Assembly (NCBI GenBank): GCA_015680685.1 | Contig: MNCI01023742.1 | Coordinates: forward strand, 1,778,089 to 1,842,088 | Source of the DNA: Gnetum montanum | Lineage: Eukaryota > Streptophyta > Gnetopsida > Gnetales > Gnetaceae | Length of the DNA: 64,000 bases | Direction: 5' to 3' | Shown: one piece after another, positions 12,387 to 25,267 of the stretch | Position numbering within the stretch: the stretch's first letter is position 1 | Layout: each line of letters opens with the position of its first letter | The notes under the pieces: model-generated | Told to the model about the DNA's origin: nothing | What the model saw: the letters and a program-made list of their open reading frames with translations, nothing else | The model's database searches: none | Translations under genes and position numbers: made by a program

Positions 12387-14090
12387 AATGTCAAAGGATC
12401 TTTACTTCTAATGCTATATGTAAACATCAAACTTCCTAAGCATTAGCATAGTAGGGTTTTGAACTCCTTCTATGGAGAAACATTAACTTTCTTCTTCACC
12501 CGTTTGGCAAACAAAGTTGTTACTACTTTTATTAAATCATAATAAAATCCAAAATTGTGCCTTCTTCTCACTATCTTTTTCTTCCCTTTATTGTCCTCAT
12601 TGGATAGCTTCTCCATTTCTTCAACTACCCTTTGACAAATCACTGGTGCCTAGTTAGTTATCCTTTCTTGGAATATAGCCCTGTACAACTTGTACAATAG
12701 CTTGGGGTTCAGCTCCCATTTTTAATCAATATTATTGCAAAATAACCTCTCATCAAATAAGAGGAACAACTTCTTTAAATATTTACTGGTTCCCTTATAT
12801 ATATTGATGGCATCCCTCTTCTCTAAACCAATCCATTTCTCCATGACTGATAGCTCCACCACATCCAACTTTGAGCTATCAATCTTTATTCCGTGGTCTA
12901 GGAATCCTAACTAATACCTTAATGTAGTTGGATCCCAAGTGATGATGACTTGTTTCTGGTCTACATGAACCACAAAAAAATTTCTCTACTAAGTAGCTTT
13001 GTATTAATCTTACACACTTTGCTACAGTAGGGTAGGGATGCTTTGAACTTAAAGCACACAAAATCCTTGTCCTATCAAACTTATTAAAAAATTTGACATC
13101 GCCTACAAATGATTAGTTTTGAGTGCTTTGCACTTTTTTGGTGAATTTGACTTTAAATTTATTTGCTAGGCCAATGACATCAATAAATTTTTCATCATCA
13201 ATGCTTATTTGAGCTGCAAATAAGCACATATAACCATTAGTATAATTCACCTTCTTACCCTTCTACTAATAAAAACTAAATATGCACCTACTAGTTACTT
13301 TTAGGCCTTAGGATAATCCTAGATTCCTTGGACTACTCTACAATCCTTGCATGGGTTTCACCCCATAAACGTTGAAGTCATCCTTATTTGTCATACTTAA
13401 TTTAAAAATCTATGGAGCCTTAATTCCTTGTACTATGCATCAAAATTGGACATCACCTGAGATCACCAATTTTAATGTTGGGGAATGTCTCATAGAAAAT
13501 TTTGGAAAAAAGCCAAGTGGTCAAGACCTTGTATGTCTAGATCAACAAACTTGCATAACTACATCAAAGTCTTTAACTTACCTTTCTATAAAAACTTGTC
13601 ATCCTAGAGGATTAAATAATGCTTTGGAAGTCTAAGTTTTCAAGAGTAATGTGTTGTTAACATTGAACTATTGATATTTTCTTTCTCATAGCTTATCCAG
13701 ATGTTTCAAGTAAATTAGGATATCCTTGAATAGCTCTTCAATTTTATATCTTTTTTTGAAAATGATCCCTATGAGCTATTCAGGGAATCCTAATAAAATT
13801 TCCTCCAAAGCCTATAAAACAAATTCTTTTCCTAGGCCTATTTAGATTATCATGTGGAAGTGGTTGATGTAGAGTTTTAGAAGTTTTATGGTTACCCAAT
13901 AAGCCCATGGCTTTTATGGCATCAATGAGGCATCATTAAAGAGAGGCTTACTCTTGATAGATCCTGGCTTCCTTCACTTATTCTTCAAGATGCTCCTTTT
14001 ATTAACTAGGAGAAAGGCTATAGGCTCAATGACCAAGAACCTGGATAATCTTGCATCCTTGCACAAATAGAATAAGAAAACTCCTTAGCA
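12387..14090 (-). pseudogene. gene U, 5' part: spliced gene of unknown function
   Basis: A minus-strand frame runs from about 14090 to a GTAAGT donor (13581-13576) and is protein-like throughout, containing for example KPWAYWVTIKLLKLYINHF near 13900 and YKIEELFKDILIYLKHLDKL near 13720. Its stops fall where Gln codons are expected (TAA or TAG). A 368-bp intron ends in TTATTTGCAG (AG 13215-13214), and the spliced codon keeps frame into an exon at 13213-12387 that continues across E1 at 2209. A CFRC motif sits near the start of the visible frame and a CGSC motif near 12970, possibly metal binding. A true N-terminus was not found. One frameshift is likely near 13640. I do not recognise the family. 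It is long enough to encode some 500-550 residues or more. Confidence 0.6.
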
Positions 14091-14145
14091 TCGAAAGCAT
14101 AGTTTTTTATGTCAAATATTATAATAAAAATTATAGCTTATATTT

Positions 14146-15005
14146 TGATGTCAAACATCAAAACATCCTTGCTTCATGTTGACATTCATGCATGTTTGTT
14201 AATGCATCCTTTGATGTGTTGGGGCATATGCATTGATGTTGATCCTTCCAAAGCCTATATAAATGCACACACCAGCCACATTTTGATATCTTTGGTTATT
14301 CTCATAGTGAAGCTCTTGTAGTTTTCTTCCATAGAACTTAGTAAAATTTTCCTCTAAGTACCCAAAGCATGGATTGAATTAATTATACTAAGTTTTATTC
14401 AAGTGCAAGATGTACCTAGACACTATTACATGATAGAAATAAAACCAAGATTTTTTCTCTCCATTGTAGCACTTAGATTAGTCTAATTTTACTTTCAAGC
14501 ATTTTATAGTTTACCTTTCTGTACTTAAGTGTTTAATATTTTATTCCATAGTAACATGATTAGGACCATTTCAAGCATAATATACTAATGCTTGGTAATC
14601 TTAGCAATGAATACTTGATATGTCCAACAGTAAATACTTGGTAACCTAGTGGTATTAGTATAAGTTCAGGATGTGTACAGAGAGTGGGAATGAATACTCT
14701 ATATTTAGGATAGTTTTGTTATTAATTAGTTCAAGTTTAGTATTTCAATTACTTCTTTCCTTGATAAATTTCAAGATAAAAAATAATAAAATTATAAATA
14801 TAAATATCCTCCATCTTAATCACACTTAGTCATATAGATGAAGTTAACACAAGTAATGATTGGAAAGAAAATAACTAGTAACCTCATGTTTAATGATGTA
14901 GGACATAGGCCACTTAGGTAGAAGGCATTCACAAAGTTTGATCAGATCGTGGGTACATGTTTGTGGTTCTTATGGTTGAACATAGAAAATACCCACTACT
15001 CATCA
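14146..15005 (+). repeat. inverted Athila-family LTR, unpaired
   Basis: This is the TGATGAGT-type LTR in plus orientation. It starts TGATGTCAAAC, has a TATA box (TATATAAATG near 14258) and ends CCACTACTCATCA. No primer site follows and no polypurine tract precedes it, and the flanking five bases do not match. It could be a solo LTR with an eroded duplication or the remnant 3' end of a deleted element. It cuts off the upstream part of gene U. Confidence 0.7.
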
Positions 15006-15282
15006 ATACTATTATTTGATAGGCTATCACCATCCCTCCAACATTTTCTTTGTATTACATTAAAAGGAAAAATGTATCTTAGGAGTCAATTTTTTGTTCC
15101 AGCCAAATTGTGTAAGGTTCTTTAGAGAAGAAAAATAAAGAAAAACATGGTCTACAATAGTAAACTTAAATACCCTCTAATGTCAATTAGCATAAGTTAC
15201 TTGCCTATTGTAGGAAACTCTTAATTGATCTCAAATTACCAAGATCTACTTTGTGATTTTTATCATCAAATTTATGGTTACC
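15006..15282. other. AT-rich gap, nothing recognised
   Basis: The sequence between two opposite LTRs has no coding frame and no repeat boundary I can define. It may be a residue of gene U flank or of another element. Confidence 0.4.
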
Positions 15283-16135
15283 TAATGAGCAGCGAGTAGC
15301 TCCTACACCTAATCATATGAATTACTAAGCGTTCATATGTGATCTAGTCAAATTCCATGGACTTATAGTGTTCTAAGTACATTGATCTCTAGGATGTGAA
15401 TCTAACCATTGTAATCGTTATCTTCCCAATTACACTTGTAAAATGAAAAAGTATGGTTAAGTGCAATTGATGCATATGATTTTTTATCATTTTTATGTTT
15501 TGTGTTTTAAGTCACCTAAGGATAAAGAATAATGAATAAAATAATTAAATTTCTAATCTAATCTAACTAGCTACATCTAACTAATCCTAACATAAGCATT
15601 CATTTCCACTTACCATACACATCCTGAACACATTTAACGCTATTGGGTTACCAAACATTAAGTGTTACTGGGATTACTAAGTGCTAAGCATATGCTCGAA
15701 GTGGTCGTACTTATATGCTTAATTAATCACTATTTAATCTATCTTAATTTAGCTTAATTACTTGAAGCATTAAAGGAAATTGCATAAAACATTAAATGCA
15801 TAAATAAACTATTAATCTATTTCAAAGTGCTATAAGGTTTATCAAAAAGCTTGTCTTTATTATCGCACACATTTTCATGTTTAAGTACAGCAGTGCTCAA
15901 ATAAAGATCCGTACACTCTTTGACTCCTACTACGGGCACTTAGAAAAATATTCTATCTTTCAAATGATAAAACTGCGTGAGCTTTGCTACAACTATGACA
16001 AAGATTGCTATAAACGTGGTGGGCGAGCACATATTTATAGGAAAGAACAAACATTGCATCGACAAGGCCACATCAACACATCGAATTCGACATCGACAGG
16101 GTTGCATTGATGGGGTCATGTTAATGGGACCATCA
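15283..16135 (-). repeat. E2 3' LTR, degraded
   Basis: The start is TAATGAGCAGCGAGTAG, a mutated form of TGATGAGTAGTGAGTA. The right end stops at 'gggaccatca', after which the sequence jumps to the block normally found just inside the LTR (aatgaaaactcatccttg), so a short deletion removed the LTR terminus. A minus-strand TATA (catttata, about 16030) is retained. Confidence 0.8.
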
Positions 16136-16360
16136 ATGAAAACTCATCCTTGAATAAACAAAAGGAGGAACAAGTTTCTTACAAAATTTTGGAAAGGTAT
16201 GAGATTATTGACTAACTACTAACATATACAAATACTTAGTGCCCAAGTGTATGGAACTACAATCATTACAAAATTTTGGTGTTTAGGACAACAAAATTGA
16301 ACAATAAGATAAAAATTACAAACACAATTCCTCTTATGGCATGAAGATAAGGAAGAAGTT

Positions 16361-19210
16361 CAAATAGTCCTAAGAAGTGGAGGTTCTTGAGGCTTCGAAG
16401 GACCTTCTCCTACTTTAAGTGCATGTAGTGGTTGAGGCAATTATGGTTGTCCTATGGGAACTGAAACCTCTGGTGGAAGATGGAAGACATCCAACAATGG
16501 CTTCATCTTGTCCTACTTACTACTGGGTTCATTCATAGTCCACGCCACATCACAAATGTGGGTCGGTGTGGGAACATCCCAAGGATAAGGCATTACTAGG
16601 AACACCTCCTTCATGTTGATGAAGCAAGTAGTGAAAAGTTTACTTTCATCATCAAATGCCTTTACTACATTTTGTAGCTCTTGGTAGTCACTTAGTTCTT
16701 AGCTGTAGACCATTGATTGGTGAAGTGTTGCCTGAGAACATCGAGTTCTGCATTTGCCACCTCAAGCTTATGCTTGGTGTCTTTCTGATTATTGACCTTG
16801 GCTTCATACAACAAGTACAAATTGGCCACCCATTTTTCTAATTTAGACTATGGCCATTTGGTAGTTAGCATTGTTAGATTTGCATAATGGAGATTGGAAA
16901 GCTCCATATACTCCATCATCTCCTTGATATATAGCTCCTTTATGCAGATCTCTACCTTGTTATGGTCATTGAGCCCATCAAAGATAGGTTGCTAGACATT
17001 TTCTCCTTCCTTGAGCTGTTGGAGGGTCTCATTAACTTTTACCTTCACCATGTGAATGTATTTTTCATTGATTTCTTTCTATATATCAACTTGATCTTTG
17101 TAGTGATTTTTGACTCTTTTAAATTTGAGAGCTTCATTTTTCCAATCAACTACATCTATTATAGATTTTTGATGAAGGGCTTGGACTTCCTTCATAGAGA
17201 TATTTCTATTTTTGGCTACTAATCTTCTTAGTTCAATGTTTACTCTAACTAGCTACTCTTCATGTTGATGGATGAAATCTTGCATTTGCTGCTTTTGCAC
17301 ATCAACATTTTGTAGGTGGTGATTCTCTATGGTCAAAGTTACATTCTCTTGGTGAGTCTTATCTAAGGCCTTTTGGATATTGTGCATGGTGGCATCGACC
17401 AAGGATTGATAAAAAATCATTGTCTCCTTTGCATCCTCAACCTTCTTGAGCTTTTCTTAAAGTTGTTGAAAAGCTTCATCATGGGTTAGCATAGGGTTGA
17501 GAAGTGCAAGATCAGCAAGGTGGGCACTTAATTTAGGAACTTTGATAGCCAGACATTGGTTTTGAGCCTAGGTTATTTTAAGTTGCCCCTCCATGATAAT
17601 GCATTTGCCCCTTATTTCTGGCAGCTTCAAGTGCATTGTAGTGATTGTATCTAGAAGGTCAAAGATATATGAAATTGGTTGCCTAGTTCCTACTAGTTAG
17701 TCAAGTAACTCTTCAGGCTAGGCTACACTTAATTTTCCATTAACTATTCTTGTGGACATGACCACATCTCAGAGTGTAGTAACATCTAGTACAAATGTTG
17801 CAAGTGTGTTTAATGCCTCAACAATTTTATTAGCAACCACCTTTTTTGTCTTCTTCTACCCATGGTGCTACATCACTAAGACACTTGACCCTTTGCCCTT
17901 CTCTAGATGCATCGAGAAAGTAGTGGCATTCCTAGAGATGTTTTGAGAATTGCTGCTATTGTGAAAGAGATACTGTTACCTCTTAGGAACTAGGGTTTGA
18001 TCTCATGGGTGGTTGCGTTCTTTGGGCTAAAAAGATTGGCTCATCTTCCTCCATTTGAATATGGTTTGAGTGACTTAATTGAGGTAACTCATTGCTGGGT
18101 GATACATAGATGGATCACCACCATTTGTTCCTACTCACTACTCCTGCTCATGCAAGAGCTACTCTCAAATCTCATGCATTAATTCAAGGGTAGCATACGA
18201 CTCTATCATTGTTTTGTGAGTGGGTGGTGGAGGTGGTGGTTGTTGCTACTCTTTCTTGATTGTAGCAGGGGTCTTATCCTTTCTTGTTTCTGCCCAAGAG
18301 GTAGAAGAAGTATGCTGGAGTATATCATTGGCATAGAGAACTATTATTGCCCTTTTGCATAAATTTCTGATGAGGCAAGGAAAGGGCAGTGCCTTCCTTC
18401 CACGTTCATTTTCCTTAAATTGCTTCTCTATCTTTAAATAGATTAGTTGTGGAGGGTTCATAAGAAATTTTCCACTCAGAGTAGCACACACACGGGTGGA
18501 GAAGGCAATCACCTTATTGGGAATCATCATTGGATTAAGGTGATAGGTTGTGCTATCTTGAAATATACACACTTCATCATGGTGAGTGTGCCATATTGCT
18601 TAATATCCACTACATAGCATTGCTGGGTGTACTCCTTCTTTGCCTCTGGGTCTACTTGTGTAGAAATATTTACTAGATTTGTTCCAATATTAGGTAGCCC
18701 TAAGGCTTGCATAATAGCTTTTACTTAGTAGGACACCTGAATGTCCTTGATCTTCATAGTGGCTCCCACTCACCTACCATTCTAGAAGAGATATGCCTCT
18801 TCTATGTACCACTTCCTACTAGAAGTGATGATTGGCCACATGGGAGAGTTCTATAACTACATCTTAACTTTTGGTGGAGCATGTTCCAAGAATGATCCAA
18901 AATTTAATTCTTGGAGAACTGAATGTTGGATGTTATGAGGCTTGATTTGATTAAGGTAGGCTTGAGTTAATGTAACCTCAAGTCTTGGCACTAGCCTTGG
19001 CACCTCATCTTTATGGAATTGTTGTATTATGACCAATTCTTCAAGAATCTATCAGACAAATTCCACTTTGGGCTCCTTCCAAAGGGGTCTCATTGCATGA
19101 GTTTCTACTACATACTCTTGGCCTTGCTCTTGCTACTCCATTCTAGCTCTTGGTCATTTATCCCTTAGTACAAATGGTGCTCCTTGTGGGTGTTTTGATC
19201 TAAGTGCCAT
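16361..19210 (-). pseudogene. E2 ORFX: unknown coiled-coil accessory ORF
   Basis: The start is ATGGCACTTAGATC at 19210 and the stop TGA is at 16361, about 950 codons, collinear with the E1, E3, E4 and E5 copies. The conserved core is readable (HLNPMMIPNKVIAFSTRVCA near 18540-18480, followed by PPQLIYLKIEKQFKENERG). The second half is Glu/Lys/Leu-rich with coiled-coil character, and the tail KPQEPPLLRTI is Pro-rich. Stops and frameshifts are common. Position between integrase and the 3' LTR is where Athila elements often carry an envelope-like ORF, but no signal peptide or membrane helix is seen. Confidence 0.65.
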
Positions 19211-21250
19211 ATGTAATCACAACATGACCAAGGATTAGCACTTAATGTGTAACTTTGAAACATTTGGAATACCTTATCTCTTGGGGTAGTTACACTTGGC
19301 TAAGTTGTGATCATGACATGTTTGATTATTTTAATATTATTTTATTATTATATGATTAGATAGGTTACCAGAGTATGTTGGAAGGGTTTAACTCTCATAG
19401 GTTGATGATTTAATATTATTTCATTTATTAAACCCATGGGGGAGTTAGAAAAATTCTAAAAAATTTTCTATTAAAAACCTAAGGTTTGTGGCCCCCATGA
19501 CATAAAGTGTACCTCTAGAAGTTGCAGGGCTAAAGAATAGAGTGAATCAGACAAATGGTTTGAAAGTTATGAGCTCTGAAAGGTTTTAGGCTCTAAATAA
19601 TTACAAAAACTCCCCTTAATGTTTGAAGCAAATGGCAAAAAATTCCTAAGTGGTGGGTGCTTTTTATAGAAGTTTTCACATGCATCGACTAGACCTCGTC
19701 GATGGGGCCTAGTTAATGTGGTTAGCTACATCAACTAGGCCTGGTCGACGAGGCTATTAACCACCATTGGCCAAGTCAAAATTCAAAAACTACAAGGATT
19801 TTTTTAATGAAATTTGAGTCAAATGGAAGCCCAAAAAGCCAAAAATACAATGAAATACATGAAGAGGATTTGAGAGTGCACAAAAGATGGAGAATGATTG
19901 GAGAAATGCCTTAAGGAGCACATAGTTGGATGAAATTGATGGTGAATGCAAAATATTTGATTATAAAAATATTTAAGGATAATAAACTTAACTAGCCCAA
20001 CCAAGAGCTATGCAAGTGGGTCCTCCCCAGAGCAGGCTTATGCCCTTTTTACCCTTGCATAACCTCAACTCAGGAGTCCATGGGCCCCACATTTGATTAA
20101 TGGTTATGAAAAGCTAAGGACCAAAATCCAAAAAATCTACCTAAGAATTTCAACATGTCAAACTAAGACATTAAAAAAACATTGAAATCAATAGTGAGGT
20201 GAGTTATGAAGAGCATTGATGAATGAGATAGAGAATGGAATGGATGTCCCAATCATGGTCACATGAAGTCCCTTGTAAATTTCATGGTTAAATGACCAAA
20301 ACCAACCACTTTCAGTGACTTTGCATCACCACTTTAGGACTAATCCACCCCCTTGAGACACAAGAATGCTCCTACAAACAACCACCATTCCTTATTTGAG
20401 AAGAAAAGAGAAGTAGCAAGTGAGAAAAGGCCTTAGCTAGAGGGGACCTTTAGGCTTTGGTAACATATTTTTCTAGTTCATAACTAGTGCTTGTATCCCA
20501 TTTATTTTGTCTAAGGGATGTGCTTTAAATTCCCATCATGTTTGTTGTTCTTTTTTCTTTCTTTTTTGAATTTTTGGATGGAAACCACACCATGCAAAGA
20601 CTTATTTGACTTCCTGTTATTAGTCGACATGAAATGGCAAGAAATCCATGAAAAACACACTTGCACTCATGATGGTAGCAGGTACAAATAGCTTTGAATG
20701 CCCTTGAAATCACATCCTTTTCAAAACTTTGAATCCTTTCCAAGTCTAGAAACTACTAAGGTCACAAGTTTGTTAAGGTTTTATTAATAAAAAGGAACCT
20801 CATGTTTCCAAAATAAGGAAAACCATAGAGTTTGTGGATGGGTGAATGATGTGGACTTAGTGCTTGTTCCATGAAAAGAAACTTTGTGTTATTTATTAGT
20901 CATCAAAATTCAAAATAGAAACCAGACATTAGCAGTCAAAAATGTTAAGTACAAACCACCATTAGCAAATAGCCTTAGCACCACTGTGTCCTATTGGAAA
21001 TAAAGCCATTTTATTTGAAAACAAGGAAAATTCACACCAAAATAAGAGAAAATATAAAGTAAATTATAAAATATTCAAGAAAAATAAAACATACAAACAA
21101 TGTTGTAAAATAGAAATTTGGAAACATAACAAAGTGTAAAATAGAAAAAGGTATAAAACAAGAAAGTGTAAAAAAAAAAAATTAGGAAAAGCTGAGAAGC
21201 CATTTTAAATGATTAGCACAAGTGGCCATCTCTCCCAAGACTAAGTTGTA
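19211..21250 (-). other. E2 noncoding spacer
   Basis: No gene. It is collinear with the spacers of E1, E3 and E4 and contains the shared landmark near 20578 (tggaaaccacaccatgca) and an A-rich plus-strand tract at about 21010-21190. Its conservation among copies while noncoding suggests a structural or RNA-level role such as packaging, but this is inference. Confidence 0.6.
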
Positions 21251-22620
21251 AGGAGGAGATCTAAAAAATTGAGCATGGTTGTCCACTCGATGAGGCATTT
21301 GTTGGATTGGCTTGCTTAGGTTCATGGAAAGGTTTTACTTATTGCATATTGACTAACTGCTTTTTGTTTAGGCTCTTAGGTTTATAGATCAACATGGCTT
21401 GAGAATACCACAACATTTGGAACTTAGATTGTCGAGGTATGTAGGTGGGATTCTAGTAGAGGACCTTGTCTTCAAGTTGAAATTTCACTTTTCTTATCCT
21501 AAGTTCATGGTATTATTTATTGAATGCTTTGTGCACTTCATTCAAGGATAGGACTACCAATCAATTTTCATCTAGCACATTCAGGTTGATTAATCTTTCT
21601 TTTTATGTTAGGCTAAGGTCAAGGTCTAAGTCACAGGCTGTTGAAAGTGTACAAAGCTTAGATTAGATAGGTATAGTTGGGAATTTTTCATACACCAGCT
21701 CATAGGGAGAGTAGCCTATAGGAAGTTTCCATGTTGAGTGGTATGCCCAGAGGGCATTGTTTAATTTCATGCTCTAGTCTCTCCTATATTTACTAATAGT
21801 TCTTGTCAAGATCTCTATAATCTCCCTATTAGTAACTTTTTCTTGACCATTGGCTTGGGGGTGGTAGGGTGTTGTTAGTTTATGTTCAACCCCAAAGCTT
21901 TGCATAAGGTTTTGAAAGGTAGTGCCTATAAAATGGGTTCCATTATCATAAATCAGTGCATGTGACACATCAAACCTATTTACAACATTTTGTTGTATAA
22001 AATATGTAGCAGTAGATGATGTATAATCGATGATGGCTACTGCTTCTGCTCATTTTGTGCAGTAATCAATAGTGATGATTATGTATGCCTTTTCATTTGA
22101 CATGGACATGATGGGATCCATGAAATAGAAAATGTAGATGTTGAAGGGTTCTAGTGGTTGAATCCACTATTGAGGTCTCTCTAGTCATGCAATCATCCCA
22201 CCATCTCTTTGATAACATTCACAAAATTGGACAAATTAGTAGGCATCCCTGAAGATGGTTGGCCAATAATACCTTGCCATAAAAATTTTAATGGTCATGC
22301 ATCTACTTGCATAGTGGCCTTTACAAGGGTGCTTGTAAGCATCTTGGAGAATGTGTAATTAATCAGTGTTAGAGACACAACAATGAACCAGGCCATCGAC
22401 ACACACCTTGTAAATATGTTTGTTGATTTCCATGAAGCATTTGGCCTGATGAAGAAACTATTATTTCTTCCTGTAGTCCAGACCTTGTGGCATCTCTTAA
22501 GTGAGAAGATAAGTGAAGATGCTATCATATTGTTTTGGCTCATTGGGTACCTATTCATTTATTACACCTATAAAGAGGATTTTATCAAGAAATTGGTTAG
22601 AGAGTAGGTTATTCTTCTCT
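21250..22620 (-). pseudogene. E2 integrase
   Basis: This is an Athila-type integrase. The zinc-binding Cys pair (CECYQR) is near 22215, preceded by YYWPTIFRDA. The core contains ALIYDNGTHF near 21950 (second catalytic Asp kept) and TPYHPQANGQ near 21860. Just after this, where integrases have the catalytic Glu (QANGQxE), the copy reads QEKVTNREI, so that position is Lys. The first catalytic Asp region is damaged (FMDPI near 22110). ALWAYHSTWKLPIGYSPYELVY (about 21760-21690) is the downstream GPY-like module. Stops occur between conserved blocks. Confidence 0.88.
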
Positions 22621-23472
22621 TTGTCATCCCATCTTAACTAAGAGAGATGACTGGCAACCACGTTCTCAATTCTCTTTCGATCTACCATTGTACGAGTAGA
22701 CTCTCATAAGATCACTAGCCATTGTAGGATATAAGGGCTCACTGTTGGCTTATTTATAAGTGAATGGTATTTTGGTTAGTGTGTACAAATACTTTGTATC
22801 CAAGAACATAGTGCTTGAACTTCTCTAGAGCATACACCACTACCATTAGTTTTTTCTCCATTGCGGTGTAATTTAGCTATGCACCCACAATGCTTCAACT
22901 TGCATAGTGGATGTAATATGGACATTTTTTGTCCTCCAACTGCACAAGCACAGATCCCAAGGCATAATTTGATATATCTATCATTATATGAAATGGTCTA
23001 GGCCAGTTAGGTGCTTATATAATTGGAGTCTCTACAAGCTTCTACTTGAGGCTTTGGAATGCATGTTCGCATTTCGTGGTCTAGATGAATGGGACATCTT
23101 TCTTTGTAAGCTCGACCAACGATTTTGTAGTCTTAGAGAAATTATCTATAAAACACCGATAGCAACCATTGTATCCAAGAAATGACCAGATATCTTTAAT
23201 TATTTTAAGTTGGTTATTTCTTGGATGACCTAAATCATTTTAGGGTCCACCTCAATCCTTGCCTGAGAAATTTTGTGCCCCAGTATAATTCCCTCCTAGA
23301 CCGTCAGATGGCTCTTCTAGCAATTAAGCTAAATATTCATCTCCACAAACCTTTTAAGCACTTACTCAAGGTAGTCTAAGGTTTACTCAAATGTGGCATC
23401 ATAGGTAGAGAAGTCATCCATGAAGACTTCCACTCCACAACCAATTTTTTGCTAAAAAAATGCTCAAGACCA
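22621..23472 (-). pseudogene. E2 reverse transcriptase C-terminal half and RNase H
   Basis: The RT active-site box FMDD is intact (plus coordinates 23410-23427 in a VEVFMDDFST context), followed by connection sequence. The RNase H start reads FHIMIDISNYALGSVL near 22960. The N-terminal RT half is at 41715-42345 beyond the Tat insertion. FMDD with the DFS continuation is typical of the Athila lineage. In-frame stops and shifts are present. Confidence 0.87.
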
Positions 23473-23767
23473 TGAAACACCCTAAAATTTCAAGGCACTC
23501 TTGCTTCACCAGGGTCTTGGAAATGAGGCAAACATTTCCACAAGTGTAGCCTCATGATAGTTTGGTAGGAAAATGAATGCATTGAGTTTAAATTGTTCAG
23601 TTCGACAAGTTTTCTACCTCCGAGAGCTGAAAGGCCCAATGGACTCTTCGGCTTGCCCACCTGGGTGTTTCACCTGGCTGATAGTCTATTCGAAAACCAT
23701 GCTTAGAGTTGTCTGTAGTGCTCAGGATGGATAAAATAGTTCAGCAAGTTTTCTAGTGGAGAAGTCT

Positions 23768-24196
23768 GCTACGCTACGCTACGTTGCGCAGCGTAGCAAG
23801 CCTTCGAAAAATCAAGTGTTCAAATGCAGGCTTTAGCAAAAGATGTTCGCGCAAGGAAAAATCAGAAATCAGCCAATACAGAGTGCTATGCTATGCTACG
23901 CTACATAGTGTAGCACAACGAAGTAAAGGAAAAACAAGCAGAACTTTCCCATCATAGTTTTAATAGAAATACAAGTTACATCGGCTGCTACGCTATGCTA
24001 CGCTATGTAGCATAGCATAGTGTAGCAAAGAATGCAGATCCAAAAAATACTTCAAAAGTTAACCTGATGTGTGCTGAAGCTTCCAATAGATGCAGTTGAC
24101 TGCAATGTAAATTTCCTTTTCAAACTGGTGGCTACGCTATGCCAATGTGCTACGCTACATAGCAAAGCATAGCGTAGCAAGTAGATATGCTACGCC
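23768..24196. repeat. four clusters of TAGCGTAGC-type inverted repeats in U3
   Basis: Clusters at 23768-23797, 23883-23916, 23987-24026 and 24131-24196 are built from GCTACGCTA/TAGCGTAGC words facing each other, so each can fold into a stem of about 8 bp or more. The same words recur in the 3' LTR and in noncoding parts of the antisense gene. Confidence 0.8.
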
Positions 24197-24382
24197 AGTG
24201 TGCTTCATCTCTTGCTTGCATTGTTTGCACACTTGACGTCAACATTCCCATTTTCGACAGCATGATTGCAACGTAGTAGGTTCCCAATCGATTTTGCATA
24301 TCCATGCAATATGAGCACGTTAGCGTCTCATGGGTCCAAGACATGTGTCATCCAAGCCTCATTTCTCACATACTCCTAGCCC

Positions 24383-24390
24383 TATAAATA
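24383..24390 (+). promoter_or_regulatory. Tat 5' LTR TATA box
   Basis: TATAAATA in the context AGCCCTATAAATACC, conserved at 41076-41083 in the 3' LTR. It is the likely core promoter for the genomic RNA and sits about 190 bp downstream of the last hairpin cluster. Confidence 0.75.
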
Positions 24391-25022
24391 CCCCAATGAG
24401 CAACACTTAAAGGGTTGGCAAATTTGGTTGGCAGGTTGGCAAATTTGGGTTACAAATTAAGAATTCTATTGGCAAGTTGTCAAATTAGCAATTTATTGGA
24501 TTTGCAAATTTCAGCAGTTGGCATCTTTTGCATTAGCACTTGGAATTAGCTTTTCTCTTGTTGGCATTTTGCACTGTTAGCTTTTAAGCTTATACTCAAA
24601 AAACGTAGTGGAGGTATTTCGAGCGTTCTGATCATTCCTGGACTCTTCATGTGCCTCCGGTGATGTATAACTTGTTATACATTTTCAAGCAAAGAAGAGA
24701 ATCGAACCCACGACTTTGCGGTGGTGTATTTTCTTATCCCATTTACTCTGTGATTCCTTCATTGTCATCATTATTCGGCATCATTTTCTTTATTATCGCA
24801 TTTATTGATCATCAGTTAAATCTCACGTATTTTGCATTTAAAACAACGTTTACAAAAGGTTAAATTACATCGATTAAGTACCTATCTAATTGAACACACC
24901 ATTTAGGGTGCTCCATTTCAATTTTATCCAGCATGGCCCTTGCATGGATCCAGGGTTAAACTATTCACTCGGCAACCCCTCGGTGTTTCCAGCCACCAAC
25001 ATTTTTGGTCACTATAGTTTTT

Positions 25023-25040
25023 TGGTGCCAGAAGGAAGGT
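25023..25040 (+). other. Tat primer-binding site (candidate)
   Basis: TGGTGCCAGAAGGAAGG begins six bases after the LTR. The TGG start fits pairing with a tRNA CCA end. I could not assign the tRNA by eye. Confidence 0.55.
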
Positions 25041-25267
25041 CTTTTGGTGCCTTTTTTGTGTTTCATGGTAGCCCTGCACTTGGTCTGTACCCCGTCACGC
25101 ACTAGCGTAAATGTGACACCCTTTTGCGGTTGTTTACGTGTCGTGTGGTGTAGATTGGTCACTGCGACGGTTCCTTTGGAACCCTACAGGATAGAAAGCC
25201 TTCAATCGCTATTCGATCTCCTTGTTTTTCTTGTTTGCAAACCCTTCTTTTTTTCAGCCTTACGAAA

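Larger units (their letters stand above)
15283..23472 (-). mobile_element. E2: truncated Athila-like element, 3' portion
   Basis: In minus-strand order from the right this segment has the C-terminal RT half, RNase H, integrase, spacer, ORFX and 3' LTR. It is continuous with 41715-42345 once the Tat element is removed (gacca duplication at 23468-23472 and 41710-41714). The protease, gag and 5' LTR are missing because the element ends at a rearranged junction near 42345. Confidence 0.88.
23473..25016 (+). repeat. Tat 5' LTR
   Basis: This LTR starts TGAAACACC and ends GGTCACTATA. The end was set from the target duplication and by alignment with the 3' LTR. The TA end instead of CA is unusual. 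It contains four hairpin-capable clusters upstream of a TATA box. Confidence 0.93.
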
